Shown: positions 17,743 to 27,033, counted from the first letter of the stretch. The stretch: 64,000 nucleotides of DNA from Tatumella ptyseos ATCC 33301 (GCF_000735525.1 NZ_JMPR01000054.1:1-64000), one strand, 5' to 3'. The notes: a model not told the origin generated them from the letters alone. Translations and numbers: made by a program.

Positions 17743-18351
17743 ATGAATAACAAGGAAGTCATTCGTTCCATTGCCATTATCGATACCTGTAACTATACCT
17801 GCATGGCAATTTCTTCTATATGCAGGCACATTTCTGACAATATTATCGTCTACACTTTTACTTCGGTAGAAGAACTACTAAATAATCGTTCAGTAAGGGA
17901 TTTCGATTTCGTATTTTATGACATACTGACAACCTGTCCGATAGTTATCGACCCCGAAAATGATATTTTAAAGATAAAATCGGCAAATCCCCATTGTAAG
18001 GTTTGTCTGCTCTCGGTGTTACACCAGTTCATGTATATTAGAAACGCTGACTTTGAACTGGATAAACGGCTTCCTCTGGACGACTTCAGTTTTTTTATTC
18101 GTATTCTCTGTCGTGACAACCAGGGGAAATGTAAAAGAAATTATAGCGTTATATTTCATAGCCGTCTGGATTTAACCAAAGAGCAGGTATCGCTATTACG
18201 CGGTTATCTTTATAACCTGAACACGAAAGAAATCGCTGAGCTCCTGCATTGTAATCTGAGGAAGGTTTATTTTTACCGGGAAGGGGCTATCAAAAAAGGA
18301 CACCGGAACAAAAGCTTTTTCCGCGCTATCGGACGCCTGGTCAATCCCTGA
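17743..18351 (+). CDS. Orphan LuxR-type regulator (AT-rich)
   Basis: A 202-residue protein with an N-terminal receiver-like but non-canonical region and a C-terminal helix-turn-helix (~145-190: LTKEQVSLLRGYLYNLNTKE and IAELLHCNLRKVYFYREGAI) of the LuxR/RcsA-like kind. A receiver-like DxxxYDILTT stretch is visible around residues 55-62, but I cannot confirm a phosphoacceptor aspartate. Base composition is clearly more AT-rich than the nar genes and the ribosome site is poor (TGGTG), both typical of acquired, H-NS-bound regulators. No target gene is adjacent in an obvious operon. Function is unknown. Confidence 0.6.
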   Translation: MNNKEVIRSIAIIDTCNYTCMAISSICRHISDNIIVYTFTSVEELLNNRSVRDFDFVFYDILTTCPIVIDPENDILKIKSANPHCKVCLLSVLHQFMYIRNADFELDKRLPLDDFSFFIRILCRDNQGKCKRNYSVIFHSRLDLTKEQVSLLRGYLYNLNTKEIAELLHCNLRKVYFYREGAIKKGHRNKSFFRAIGRLVNP

Positions 18352-18383
18352 TGATATCACAGGAAAGCCGGAGTATAAGAGTG

Positions 18384-18404
18384 GCGTCTGTGATCTGCAG
18401 ACGC
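18384..18404 (+). terminator. Hairpin downstream of the orphan regulator
   Basis: GCGTCTG-N7-CAGACGC, 33 bases past the stop codon, flanked by partly complementary ATAAG / CTTAT. Few T residues follow, so strength is uncertain. Confidence 0.45.
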
Positions 18405-19056
18405 TTATGGGCGATTAATTAACGATGCTCTGAGCGATAACCGCCATCATAGAGCACAAATTAATAATGCAACAATAGCAGAAACGCTGCTACTGCCGGA
18501 TGACACATCCTATGTTCACCTGCAGCCAGTACGCAGCAGATGGCTGTCTTGTACACTATCAGTTCAGACAATAATGATATTCTTCTTTAAAGTCCGCAGC
18601 AGAGAGGGAAAAGAATACGCCCTGCGTTTTATAGGTAAGAAGCCTTCCGGGACTTAACCGTCCGCCTGTCTCCTCTAAAACATCGCTGACCCGACAAGAT
18701 GTTAGCAACTCTGCTTTTGTATAAGGGATGGAGATTTTATTAGCATCCCTGGTGATACCCCTGTCACTTTTACCGATTTCCGGGTGGAGGAAAACCTCTG
18801 CTGGCTGCACAGGTTATCTTCCGTTCTGCTCACCAGTACAGTGCACCCCCCTGCGTTGCCATAAACGTCATCCTGATAAAACCTCTTTCCTGAAATACCC
18901 TAATTGACTGATCTATTGAGATTAAAACTAAATATCCACGGCATGCTGCCAGGGTGGTATGGCATTTGCTTGTTAACACTATCGTTATCAGTATCAGCCA
19001 GCAGATTGCCCGGCCACAGCAGATAGACTGTGGCGAAAGCCTGCCAGGAGAGAATA
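18405..19056. other. Mostly gene-free stretch with an unrecognised minus-strand frame
   Basis: Holds the promoter of the amidase operon at its right end. On the minus strand a GTG-started frame of 83 codons (18559-18810, GGAAG eight bases upstream) encodes a protein ending SAADFKEEYHYCLN. I recognise no family. It may be a small gene or the tail of a decayed one. Confidence 0.3.
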
Positions 19057-20232
19057 ATGCGGGAAGCATCACGATCATTTATGCCCTATCCGTTTCGCGA
19101 GGTTAAACATGCCAATCATGGTCCGTTAAATGGATTGACCTTTGCTGTAAAAGATTTATTTGATGTTGCCGGGTATCCCACCGGGGGCGGAAATCCGCAT
19201 ATTCTGGCCCTCTCAGGGGTGAAAAAAAACACCGCACCTGCCGTTCAGCAACTGCTGGATGCCGGTGCCCGTTTTGTCGGGAAAACACATACCAACGAAC
19301 TGGCCTTTTCGATGAGTGGCCATAATATTCACTACGGTACTCCCCGTAACGGGGCAGCCCCTGACCGGATCCCCGGTGGTTCTTCTTCCGGCTCCGCTTC
19401 CGCTGTCTCCAATGGTCTGTGCGATATCGCCCTGGGTACTGATACCGGGGGGTCAGTACGTACTCCGGCAAGCTATTGCGGTCTGTTTGGCCTCCGCCCT
19501 ACCCATGGGCGGATCAGCTTACAGGGCTGCCAGTCACTGGCCCCTTCTATGGATACCTGTGGTTTTTTTGCATCAACCGCGGAGCATTTTGCCGCAGCAG
19601 CGAAATGTCTGCTGGGTGAGGACCGCATACTGCCGGCAGAGATACGACTGGTATCTGACCCTCATCTCTTCAGCCGTCTGCCGACCGAAAGTCAGCAGGC
19701 ACTGACTCCGGTAGTACATCACATCCGGCATTTATGGGGAGAGATTACGCCGCTGCAAGAGCTCACTCCACAGTCTGAAGAACTGTTTCAGGCATTTCGG
19801 GTCATTCAGGGTTATGAAGCCTGGCAGGCACAGGGCAGGACAATTGAACGCTATGGTCTGTCTCTCGGGCCGGATGTGGCAGCACGCTTTGAATTTGGAC
19901 GTGGGGTAACGGAGAGTGATTACCATACAGCGGTTAGTCTGCGCCAACAGTTTACATCGTGGTGGGAACAGCAGCTGGCCGGTCGCATTCTGGTACTGCC
20001 GACAGTCCCTGAAATCGCACCATTACTCACTGCCAGTACAGAGCAGATTGAAGCAACCCGCAAGTTGTCGCAGGATTTATTGATCATCGCCGTCATGACC
20101 GGCGCACCACAGGTTACCGTGCCCATGACACAAGTAAACGGGAGTCCGCTTGGTATTTCCTTTCTTGGGCCACGAGGCAGTGACCAACGATTAATTGAGA
20201 TGGCAGTAACACTTTCTTCAGGAGAAAAATAA
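19057..20232 (+). CDS. Amidase-signature hydrolase
   Basis: A 391-residue amidase-signature enzyme with the Ser-cisSer-Lys triad: Lys in FAVKDLFD, the cis-Ser in GGSSSGSASA, and the nucleophile Ser in TDTGGSVRTPASYCG. It hydrolyses a small amide or ureide; the substrate is not readable. I chose ATG 19057, with CAGGAG six bases upstream; an earlier GTG (19030) has no site. It overlaps the next gene, an M20 carbamoylase, by one base. That pairing resembles ureide and carbamoyl-compound pathways (allophanate hydrolase, oxamate or hydantoin routes). It is not GatA: no gatC/gatB is nearby. Confidence 0.85.
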   Translation: MREASRSFMPYPFREVKHANHGPLNGLTFAVKDLFDVAGYPTGGGNPHILALSGVKKNTAPAVQQLLDAGARFVGKTHTNELAFSMSGHNIHYGTPRNGAAPDRIPGGSSSGSASAVSNGLCDIALGTDTGGSVRTPASYCGLFGLRPTHGRISLQGCQSLAPSMDTCGFFASTAEHFAAAAKCLLGEDRILPAEIRLVSDPHLFSRLPTESQQALTPVVHHIRHLWGEITPLQELTPQSEELFQAFRVIQGYEAWQAQGRTIERYGLSLGPDVAARFEFGRGVTESDYHTAVSLRQQFTSWWEQQLAGRILVLPTVPEIAPLLTASTEQIEATRKLSQDLLIIAVMTGAPQVTVPMTQVNGSPLGISFLGPRGSDQRLIEMAVTLSSGEK

Positions 20233-21503
20233 TGACTACCGAAGTACTGGTTAAGTCCGTATCCGATCCCACATGTTTACGGATCAATGGTGAACGATTA
20301 TGGGGATCGTTAATGCAACTGGCGAAAATCGGTGCGACGGCGAAAGGAGGCTGCTGCCGGTTAGCATTGACCGACCTTGACCGTCTGGGGCGGGACCTGG
20401 TGATTAAATGGGCAACCGAGGCTGGGTTAACCGTTACTATCGATAAAATTGGTAATGTTTTTATGCGCAGGGAAGGACGTAATCCGTCTCTGCCACCGAT
20501 AATGTCAGGTAGTCATATTGATACCCAGCCCACCGGAGGTAAATATGATGGTAATTATGGTGTACTGGCCGCACTGGAAGTCATTCGAACGCTGAATGAT
20601 CTGGACATCGTGACAGAAGCTCCACTTGAAGTCGTCTTTTGGACCAATGAAGAAGGCTCCCGGTTTGTTCCTGTCATGATGGGGTCAGGAGTGTTTGCGG
20701 GCGTCTTCCCGCTCGAAGATATTTATGCGGTCTGCGACAGTGAGGGGAAAAGTGTTGGCAGTGAACTGGAGAAGATCGGTTATATCGGCACAGAAACGCC
20801 GGGGGATCATCCGGTAGGCGCGTATTTTGAAGCGCATATCGAGCAAGGCCCTATCCTCGAAGACGAAGAAAAAGTGATTGGTGTGGTACAGGGCGTGCTC
20901 GGTATCCGCTGGTATGACTGTAAAGTGACCGGTCAGGAATCTCATGCCGGTCCGACACCGATGTCTCTGCGCAAAGATGCGTTACAAACGGCGACACAAA
21001 TCATGCAGCAGGTGATCACTATTGCCGGACAAACCCCTGAGGGGCGGGGTACCGTTGGTAGTGTTCAAGTCTATCCTAATAGCCGCAATGTGGTTCCGGG
21101 CGAAGTGACATTTTCTATCGATATACGCAATACCAGTGATGCGCTGGTAACGGACATGGATTCGGCACTAAGGGAATACATTGCTACTCTCAGTGAACAA
21201 AGTGGCTTACAGATCGAGCTGACAGAAGTCAGCCATTACCCTGCAGCTTCGTTTGATAGTGATTGCCAGGCTGCGATTTCGAAGGCTGCTGTAACGCTAA
21301 ATTATCCGCAACGGGAGATTGTGTCCGGTGCCGGACATGACGCAGTCTATATGAGTTACCTGGTTCCTACCGGGATGATCTTTATCCCCTGCAAAGACGG
21401 TATCAGTCATAACGAAGCGGAGTATGCGGCCCCGGAGCATGTCACTGCCGGAGCTAACGTCTTATTGCAGGTGATACTACAGTACGCAGGGATCGCCGGA
21501 TAA
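20232..21503 (+). CDS. M20-family N-carbamoyl amidohydrolase (AllC/HyuC type)
   Basis: A 423-residue binuclear-metal amidase/carbamase. Metal-ligand motifs: SGSHIDTQPTGGKYDGNYGV (~82-101), TNEEGSRF (~126-133), AHIEQGPILE (~195) and the final HNEAEY (~391). The dimerisation-lid stretch GQESHAGPTPMSLRKD is present. Family members remove carbamoyl groups from allantoate, N-carbamoyl amino acids or ureidopropionate. It is translationally coupled to the amidase (TAATG). Given the AllD-like gene on the facing operon, allantoate or ureidoglycolate-like substrates are plausible; family resemblance alone does not decide. Confidence 0.88.
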   Translation: MTTEVLVKSVSDPTCLRINGERLWGSLMQLAKIGATAKGGCCRLALTDLDRLGRDLVIKWATEAGLTVTIDKIGNVFMRREGRNPSLPPIMSGSHIDTQPTGGKYDGNYGVLAALEVIRTLNDLDIVTEAPLEVVFWTNEEGSRFVPVMMGSGVFAGVFPLEDIYAVCDSEGKSVGSELEKIGYIGTETPGDHPVGAYFEAHIEQGPILEDEEKVIGVVQGVLGIRWYDCKVTGQESHAGPTPMSLRKDALQTATQIMQQVITIAGQTPEGRGTVGSVQVYPNSRNVVPGEVTFSIDIRNTSDALVTDMDSALREYIATLSEQSGLQIELTEVSHYPAASFDSDCQAAISKAAVTLNYPQREIVSGAGHDAVYMSYLVPTGMIFIPCKDGISHNEAEYAAPEHVTAGANVLLQVILQYAGIAG

Positions 21504-21518
21504 CACTGCCGTATTAAA

Positions 21519-21550
21519 TAAATCGCTGGCAATAATAACCGGCGATTTAT
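21519..21550. terminator. Terminator between converging ureide operons
   Basis: AAATCGC and GCGATTT form a stem around a loop of about 17 bases, between the carbamoylase and the AllD-like gene. The flanking A and T runs are part of the stem ends, so it may work in both directions. Confidence 0.55.
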
Positions 21551-21609
21551 CTGAGTCACCGAACAGGCAGATGTACTGCCTTATTCTGCCATACTCCTCC
21601 TACCCCGCT

Positions 21610-22674
21610 CTATTCAGCTCCATTAAAAGGATTCCCGGTTTCATAGCGGTCAGCATGTAAATGGTCACTGTTCAGGTATTGCCAGACATCTTCGTTAATC
21701 GCAATTCCCTGTCTGGCGGCCAGCTTCTCTCGTAGCACGCAGTCTTCACCGGGATAGAGAACCCGCTCAACGCCCTGTGCCGGTTTACTCGCTTTCAGTT
21801 CTGCCATCGAACGCGACACATTAGCGCGGAAAATATTACTGTCAGTAAAAGCTGACGGATCAAAAATCAGATGTAACTGACCAAGATTTCGTCCTTCGGA
21901 CATCTTCTGGTACATAGAAGAGACATGTTTGCCAAACGGAAGTCCCAGCAACATTCCAGCCAGTACATCTACCATCATCATTAACCCGTAGCCTTTCGGC
22001 CCGGAGATAGCGTTCAAGCCAGCCACTGCCGTAGGATCGGTGGTAGGATTCCCCTTGCAATCAACCGCCCAGTCATCGGGTATAGGCTGATGTCTTAGCC
22101 GCGCATCAAGAATTTTTCCCCATGCCTGAACACTGGTCGCCATATCCAGCATCATGTAATCATCCCCTTCTCCCGGGGCGGCGAAGGCTATCGGATTTGT
22201 CCCGTAATAAGGTTCTGCCCCGCCGTAAGGAACGACCATCGGGTCAGACTGACAGAGTGATAACGCCACCATTCCCGCTTTCGCCGCCTGTTCGACGAAG
22301 AATGACAGTGCACCGCTGTGGCTGATACGACGAATGCCTACCGCGCAAATACCTTGTTGCTGAGCGATTTCAATTCCCCTGGTCATTGCCTCCCGGGCTA
22401 CAAAATGCCCGGCACCATTATCACCATCAAAGGTGATGACTGAGGGTAAATCATGGGTGATGGTAAACTTTGGGGCGGTATTAATACCACCTTTACAGAG
22501 TCGCTCCACATAATATTCTGTACGCAGAGCACCATGGGAGTGAACTCCGCGCTTGTCAGCATGTACCAGAGACTCTGCGACGGCTCCGGCATGAGGACTT
22601 GTAAGCCCGGCGCGTTGAAGTTTATTACTGATCATCGTCAGTAACTGTTGCTGATCGACCCTAAGCATTGTCAC
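21610..22674 (-). CDS. allD: Ureidoglycolate dehydrogenase-like (AllD) oxidoreductase
   Basis: A 354-residue NAD(P)-dependent enzyme of the malate/L-lactate dehydrogenase-2 family. It follows E. coli AllD closely: AESLVHADKRGVHSHGA, SLCQSDPMVVPYGGAEPYYG, NPIAFAAPGEGD, GPKGYGLMMM and VSSMY. AllD oxidises ureidoglycolate to oxalurate during anaerobic allantoin use. It is the last gene of a five-gene operon on the minus strand (ATPase, permease, binding protein, amidase, this gene) and overlaps the amidase by four bases. Specificity beyond AllD-type is inferred. Confidence 0.82.
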   Translation of the reverse strand: MTMLRVDQQQLLTMISNKLQRAGLTSPHAGAVAESLVHADKRGVHSHGALRTEYYVERLCKGGINTAPKFTITHDLPSVITFDGDNGAGHFVAREAMTRGIEIAQQQGICAVGIRRISHSGALSFFVEQAAKAGMVALSLCQSDPMVVPYGGAEPYYGTNPIAFAAPGEGDDYMMLDMATSVQAWGKILDARLRHQPIPDDWAVDCKGNPTTDPTAVAGLNAISGPKGYGLMMMVDVLAGMLLGLPFGKHVSSMYQKMSEGRNLGQLHLIFDPSAFTDSNIFRANVSRSMAELKASKPAQGVERVLYPGEDCVLREKLAARQGIAINEDVWQYLNSDHLHADRYETGNPFNGAE

Positions 22675-23948
22675 TCTCCCCCACTCTTCAGTGGTACTTT
22701 AATCCGTGGCAAACGTGATTCAAACCAGCAGGCAATTGATATCAGCTCGCTCTCTTTAAATGAATGGCCGATTAACTGCAATCCTATCGGTAATCGCCGT
22801 CCCGAAATTCCGGCAGGTAATGTCAGCGCAGGTAATCCAAGAAATGACCAGGGGGCACAAAAGGATGCATCGCCGGTGGATAGCAGCCCCGCCGGTGCCA
22901 CCGATGGTGCCGCTAGTGATAAAATCAGATCACTGTCGGCGAAGTAATAATCTCGCTGCCGACGACATTGCTGCATAAAAGCTAAAGCTGCCTGATATTC
23001 TTGTTCTGAAATATCACGCCCCTGCTGAATAAGTGCGACGGTAGCATCTCCTGCCGCTGATACCCCGGGACCAATTTTCACGGATAATTCCTGACTGGCT
23101 TCAAATGCCAGAATGACATCGAGTGCCGCCAGCCAATCCGGGGCCTGATTTGACGCCTCCAGGGGGGAGCATTCAACACCCTGCGCCGCCAGCCAGTTGA
23201 CCAGTGTCAAAAACAGGGCCTTCAGTTCTTCATCGGCAGCTTGCCATTGTTCAGGAAAATAGAGACTGACCCGACGCGGCTTCAGGTCAGTTAATGGTGT
23301 AATCCGGGTCTGATGCTCAATAATTACCTGCTGACAAAGACTGGCATAATGACAATCAGAGGTAATAAATCCAATGTGATCCAGTGAACCGGACAGAGGC
23401 TGAACCCCTTCCATCGGGATCTGCCCATAGGTGGGTTTAAATCCCACCACCCCGCAATATGCCGCAGGGCGAATAACCGACCCTACCGTCTGGGTTCCGA
23501 TAGCTATATTAACAATACCGGCAGCTACTGCTGCCGCTGAACCGCTGGAAGAGCCCCCCGGGGTGTGCCGAACATTCCAGGGATTGACGGTGGCCGCCGG
23601 GTGGCGCCAGGCGAATTCAGTCGTTGCCGTTTTACCAAAAATAGTCGCACCTGCCGCCTTCAGTTGCCTGACAATATTCGCATCCTGCGCCGGATACTGC
23701 CCCTGAAATAGCGGGCAGCCGTAGGCCGTAGGCATATCGTGAGTATCAATCAGGTCTTTCACGGCAACGGGTATGCCAGAAAGCGGTAATCCTTCCTGAG
23801 TCCCGGGATAATTCTCCGGAAGATACACAAACGCCTTTAACTCAGGATTACGCTGATGTGCTGTTATGGTTGCCTGAGACAGCGTAATGGTGTTTCCATG
23901 GCGTTTTCTATCAATGCCCGGGCCTGAGGGATCATTTTTTGTAAACAT
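22671..23948 (-). CDS. Second amidase-signature hydrolase
   Basis: A 425-residue amidase with Lys in VAVKDLID, the serine stretch TPGGSSSGSAAA and the nucleophile region TQTVGSVIRPAAYCG. It differs clearly from the amidase at 19057 (GTQTVGS against GTDTGGS) and is encoded on the opposite strand. I chose ATG 23948, overlapping the binding-protein gene by 17 bases; a TTG at 23957 is the alternative. It would cleave the imported amide or the oxalurate/oxamate product of the AllD-like step; that is inference. Confidence 0.85.
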   Translation of the reverse strand: MFTKNDPSGPGIDRKRHGNTITLSQATITAHQRNPELKAFVYLPENYPGTQEGLPLSGIPVAVKDLIDTHDMPTAYGCPLFQGQYPAQDANIVRQLKAAGATIFGKTATTEFAWRHPAATVNPWNVRHTPGGSSSGSAAAVAAGIVNIAIGTQTVGSVIRPAAYCGVVGFKPTYGQIPMEGVQPLSGSLDHIGFITSDCHYASLCQQVIIEHQTRITPLTDLKPRRVSLYFPEQWQAADEELKALFLTLVNWLAAQGVECSPLEASNQAPDWLAALDVILAFEASQELSVKIGPGVSAAGDATVALIQQGRDISEQEYQAALAFMQQCRRQRDYYFADSDLILSLAAPSVAPAGLLSTGDASFCAPWSFLGLPALTLPAGISGRRLPIGLQLIGHSFKESELISIACWFESRLPRIKVPLKSGGE

Positions 23949-24903
23949 TATGCACAACGTCCGAATAGGTCACCTGTCCGGGTTTAATATTACCGATGTA
24001 CTGCTGAACGTTGATGGCATTATTAAATGCACCTTCAGAAATATAGGGATCAACTGCATAGATATTATTTTCCGACAGTCGGTCAACCGCATTGGTCACC
24101 ACCTTGGCATCCAGGGTCGGGAACTCTTTAATCGCCACTTTACGGGCGATGTCCGGCGAGTTATGGATAACTTTTTCCGCATCTGCCAGACCTGCGATAA
24201 AGTTTTTCACCATCTCAGGTTTATTTTTCAGCGTTGACTCCAGTGTATCAATTGCAGAGAAGGCAAATTCCCCGTGATATTTGTCATTAAACGAATAGAT
24301 AATTTTATAACCGCTGGCAATTCCCTGATCGGCCTGTGGTTCATAAACGGTCGCAGCCTGTGCCCGCCCCACACCTAGCGGTGACAGTTCCGTCCCCAAC
24401 TGAACCGTGCTTAGGTGTACATCCTGAATTCCTTTATCTTTAATTAGCTGCTGGAGCAGATAGGTTGTGGTACTCGGTGGCATTGCTGTCGAGACGGTTT
24501 TCCTTTTAAGATCGGCTTCCGACGTCAGATTGGCTGAAGGCGGAGCGATGATCCACACCGGTACTCCTGATACAACCAGCCCGATATTTGTGACTGGCGC
24601 ACCTTTAATATGAGCCAGTACTGCAGTCATCGGGTCCTGCAGGGAAAAATCACCATGACCACCTATTACTGCTGCCACCGCCTGAGCACCACTGCCGGCA
24701 GTCATCAGTTTTACATCGACACCGTGTCTGGCGAAAATGCCCTGATCAATCCCCACATATAACGGCAGGTACTGAATCGAGTGGAAAGCTTCATAAATTA
24801 CGGCGGGCTGGTTAGCCTGAGCCACAGAGGCAAATGCAGATGTTCCCACCAGCACAGCGGCAGCAGCCAGTTTACGAACAGATTTCATCTTCATGCTTTC
24901 CAT
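23932..24903 (-). CDS. Periplasmic substrate-binding protein (NMT1/SsuA-like)
   Basis: A 323-residue ABC importer binding protein. Signal peptide KSVRKLAAAAVLVGTSAFASVAQA is cut before NQPAV. The mature part opens with the NMT1/TauA/SsuA pattern YLPLYVGIDQGIFARHGVDV. Family ligands include sulfonates, taurine, pyrimidine precursors and nitrate. ATG 24903 has AGAGGG seven bases upstream and overlaps the permease gene by 13 bases; ATG 24894 is the alternative. Context with amidases and an AllD-like enzyme points to a ureide or amide ligand. Confidence 0.88.
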   Translation of the reverse strand: MESMKMKSVRKLAAAAVLVGTSAFASVAQANQPAVIYEAFHSIQYLPLYVGIDQGIFARHGVDVKLMTAGSGAQAVAAVIGGHGDFSLQDPMTAVLAHIKGAPVTNIGLVVSGVPVWIIAPPSANLTSEADLKRKTVSTAMPPSTTTYLLQQLIKDKGIQDVHLSTVQLGTELSPLGVGRAQAATVYEPQADQGIASGYKIIYSFNDKYHGEFAFSAIDTLESTLKNKPEMVKNFIAGLADAEKVIHNSPDIARKVAIKEFPTLDAKVVTNAVDRLSENNIYAVDPYISEGAFNNAINVQQYIGNIKPGQVTYSDVVHNVYKK

Positions 24904-25655
24904 TTAACTACCCTCTTCTCAATATATTGAATACACCAGGTGACTAACGATGCCATGACTGTCAGAACAATGACGCCAAGCCAGACGGTATTAAGATCAA
25001 ACAAAGAACCGGCAACAAAAATTTCGTGTCCCAACCCGTTATTTGAGGAAATATATTCCCCGACTACCGCTCCAATCAGCGAAAACCCCACATTGATGCG
25101 AATAATAGAAAATATCCACGGTATCGATGACGGGATAATCAGTTTTCTGAAAATCTGTATATTCGACGCTTTGAAGGAACGGAATAAGTTCATTAAATCA
25201 CTGTCGATTTCTCTGGCCACCGCACAGGCGGAGATCATGGCAACTGCAAATGAGGAAATTGCAGATAACCAGATTTTCGACGTGGTATCAGACCCAAACC
25301 AGATGATAATCATCGGCCCCAAAGCTATTTTAGGGATACTGTTAAGAATGACAGAAAATTGCTCCCCAACCTGGGACAACTTCGGATAGAACCAGAGCCC
25401 AAGTCCGAGGATAATCCCCAGCCCGCTCCCTATCACCAGCCCCATAATCGTTTCATAGAACGTGATCCAGGTATCGTAAACCAGTTGTCCCTGAGTCAGA
25501 CCAAGCATCGCCGAATGATAAATACCGTAAGGAGAACCTAATAACTGTCCGTTAATCCAGTTTTGCTGTGAAGCCAGTCCCCATAAACACACCAGGATAA
25601 AAAGAATAAGAAAGACAATAACGGTTGCTCTGCGCTTATCTGTATTTTGTATCAT
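24891..25655 (-). CDS. ABC importer permease (SsuC/TauC-like)
   Basis: A 254-residue inner-membrane permease with about six hydrophobic segments. The EAA-type loop contacting the ATPase is around EIDSDLMNLFRSFKASNIQI and FRKLIIPSSIPWIF (~150-183). The C-terminal stretch VVGEYISSNNGLG is typical of the SsuC/TauC group. AGGAAAG precedes the ATG. It lies between the ATPase and binding-protein genes. Confidence 0.92.
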   Translation of the reverse strand: MIQNTDKRRATVIVFLILFILVCLWGLASQQNWINGQLLGSPYGIYHSAMLGLTQGQLVYDTWITFYETIMGLVIGSGLGIILGLGLWFYPKLSQVGEQFSVILNSIPKIALGPMIIIWFGSDTTSKIWLSAISSFAVAMISACAVAREIDSDLMNLFRSFKASNIQIFRKLIIPSSIPWIFSIIRINVGFSLIGAVVGEYISSNNGLGHEIFVAGSLFDLNTVWLGVIVLTVMASLVTWCIQYIEKRVVKWKA

Positions 25656-25666
25656 TGAAATCTTTC

Positions 25667-26476
25667 CTATTTGCCGTGAGCCACATTATTCATTCTTAAT
25701 CCATCCCAGATCTTCGTGTGATAATCATGAAATTCCGAAGCTCCCCGGGCAGAGACGGCAGTCCTCGGTCCCTGGGTCGTGAGATCGATTTTTTGTTCCA
25801 TCACAATTTTTGCAGGTCGACCTCCCAGCAGTACCACCCTGTCACTCATAGCAATGGCCTCATCAATATCATGGGTCACCAGAATCACACTGGTCTCCCC
25901 GCTTTTAGTCAGGTTCATGACATCATCTTCAAGCATCAGACGGGTTTCATAATCCAGTGCCGAAAAAGGTTCGTCGAGCAGGATCACCGTCGGGTCACAT
26001 AGCAGTGTACGGGTCAGTGCAACCCTCTGTTTCATCCCTCCGGAGAGTGAAGATGGATAGGCGTTTTCTACCGAGGAGAGCCCATAACGGGCCAGCATAT
26101 CAATTGCCCTATCGCGATCTTCAGGTGTAATTTTCCTATACAATTCAATGCCAAGTAAGGCATTGTCCAGAATTGTCCGCCAGGGTAATAACAGATCTTT
26201 TTGCAGCATGTAGGCAATCCGACCGGTAGCACCATTTTTAGCGGGACCGAGTACCACACTGCCGGAACTGGGTTTTAGCAACCCGGAGATAAGGTTAAAT
26301 AATGTGCTTTTCCCGGCACCACTCCGGCCCACGATGGCCACAATTTCTCCGGCCCTGACCTCAAAATTAAGAAACTGAAACAGACGTAACTCTTCTCCGT
26401 TATCCAGTACAAAATGATGGCTTAGCTGATTTATTTCCAGAGGATGTCGTGATCCGGATACCTGTGAATGACTCAT
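25667..26476 (-). CDS. ABC importer ATPase (SsuB/TauB-like)
   Basis: A 269-residue ATP-binding subunit with Walker A GRSGAGKST, Q-loop MLQKDLLLPW, signature SLSGGMKQR, Walker B VILLDEPFSALD and the switch VTHD. First gene of the minus-strand importer-amidase-dehydrogenase operon. I chose ATG 26476: the upstream ATG at 26527 lies directly against a 14-base palindrome with no ribosome site. Neither start has a strong Shine-Dalgarno. Confidence 0.9.
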   Translation of the reverse strand: MSHSQVSGSRHPLEINQLSHHFVLDNGEELRLFQFLNFEVRAGEIVAIVGRSGAGKSTLFNLISGLLKPSSGSVVLGPAKNGATGRIAYMLQKDLLLPWRTILDNALLGIELYRKITPEDRDRAIDMLARYGLSSVENAYPSSLSGGMKQRVALTRTLLCDPTVILLDEPFSALDYETRLMLEDDVMNLTKSGETSVILVTHDIDEAIAMSDRVVLLGGRPAKIVMEQKIDLTTQGPRTAVSARGASEFHDYHTKIWDGLRMNNVAHGK

Positions 26477-26530
26477 TATTTCTTTGCCCCAGTATTGTCC
26501 GTAATTTTTATCTTCAGTAATTGACATGCA

Positions 26531-26544
26531 TTTGGCATGCCAAA
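26531..26544 (-). promoter_or_regulatory. Perfect palindrome before the importer operon
   Basis: TTTGGCATGCCAAA reads the same on both strands. It lies 55-68 bases upstream of the ATPase start chosen here, in the only promoter-sized gap before the operon. It is a good candidate operator; no local regulator gene of the ureide operon is apparent. Confidence 0.5.
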
Positions 26545-26712
26545 AATATAAAAATAAATTTATTCACTAATATCAGATGGATATACTCCTACCTCTGTAA
26601 TCAATAAGAAAAAGTTTATTTACCGACAATCACTTAAATGGTGCAAATGTGCAGACGGGTGGTATTATGGGAAACGATGAATTTCAGGTAAGAACTCGCA
26701 TTCCTGAATGAA

Positions 26713-27033
26713 TTGAATGTTTTCTGTGTCGGGGGATCCCACCATACATCATTCAGCTACACGGACCGGGGATTAAACGTGTATTCCGTTCCCACTCTGA
26801 GCGCAGTACAGGGCATTATGGATCCCATTTTCCCTGATGAAGGTGAGTGCAAAGTCAAACAATACGGCAAACAGGGCCGTCATATATGGCGAAAACTGTC
26901 TCTGGCTATTGATGCGAATAGGCATGACATTGTCTGTGCCGGTCTGTCACTGAACAACACAGATACCTTGCCCGGAATGTCGACTGTCTTCTGCAGCAGA
27001 CGGCTCCTTATAGCAAACTTTTTTATCAGCTAA
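26713..27033 (+). pseudogene. IS5-family (IS903-like) transposase remnant
   Basis: About 106 codons whose middle part, around KQYGKQGRHIWRKLSLAIDA and LSLNNTDT, matches the IS5-family DDE region in which the pattern KxxGxxxRRxWRKLHxAVD...xxELSLxN is characteristic. The start, the remaining catalytic blocks and both inverted ends are missing, and the frame ends in unrelated residues. It is a decayed fragment marking past insertion between the importer operon and the HXXEE gene. Confidence 0.7.
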
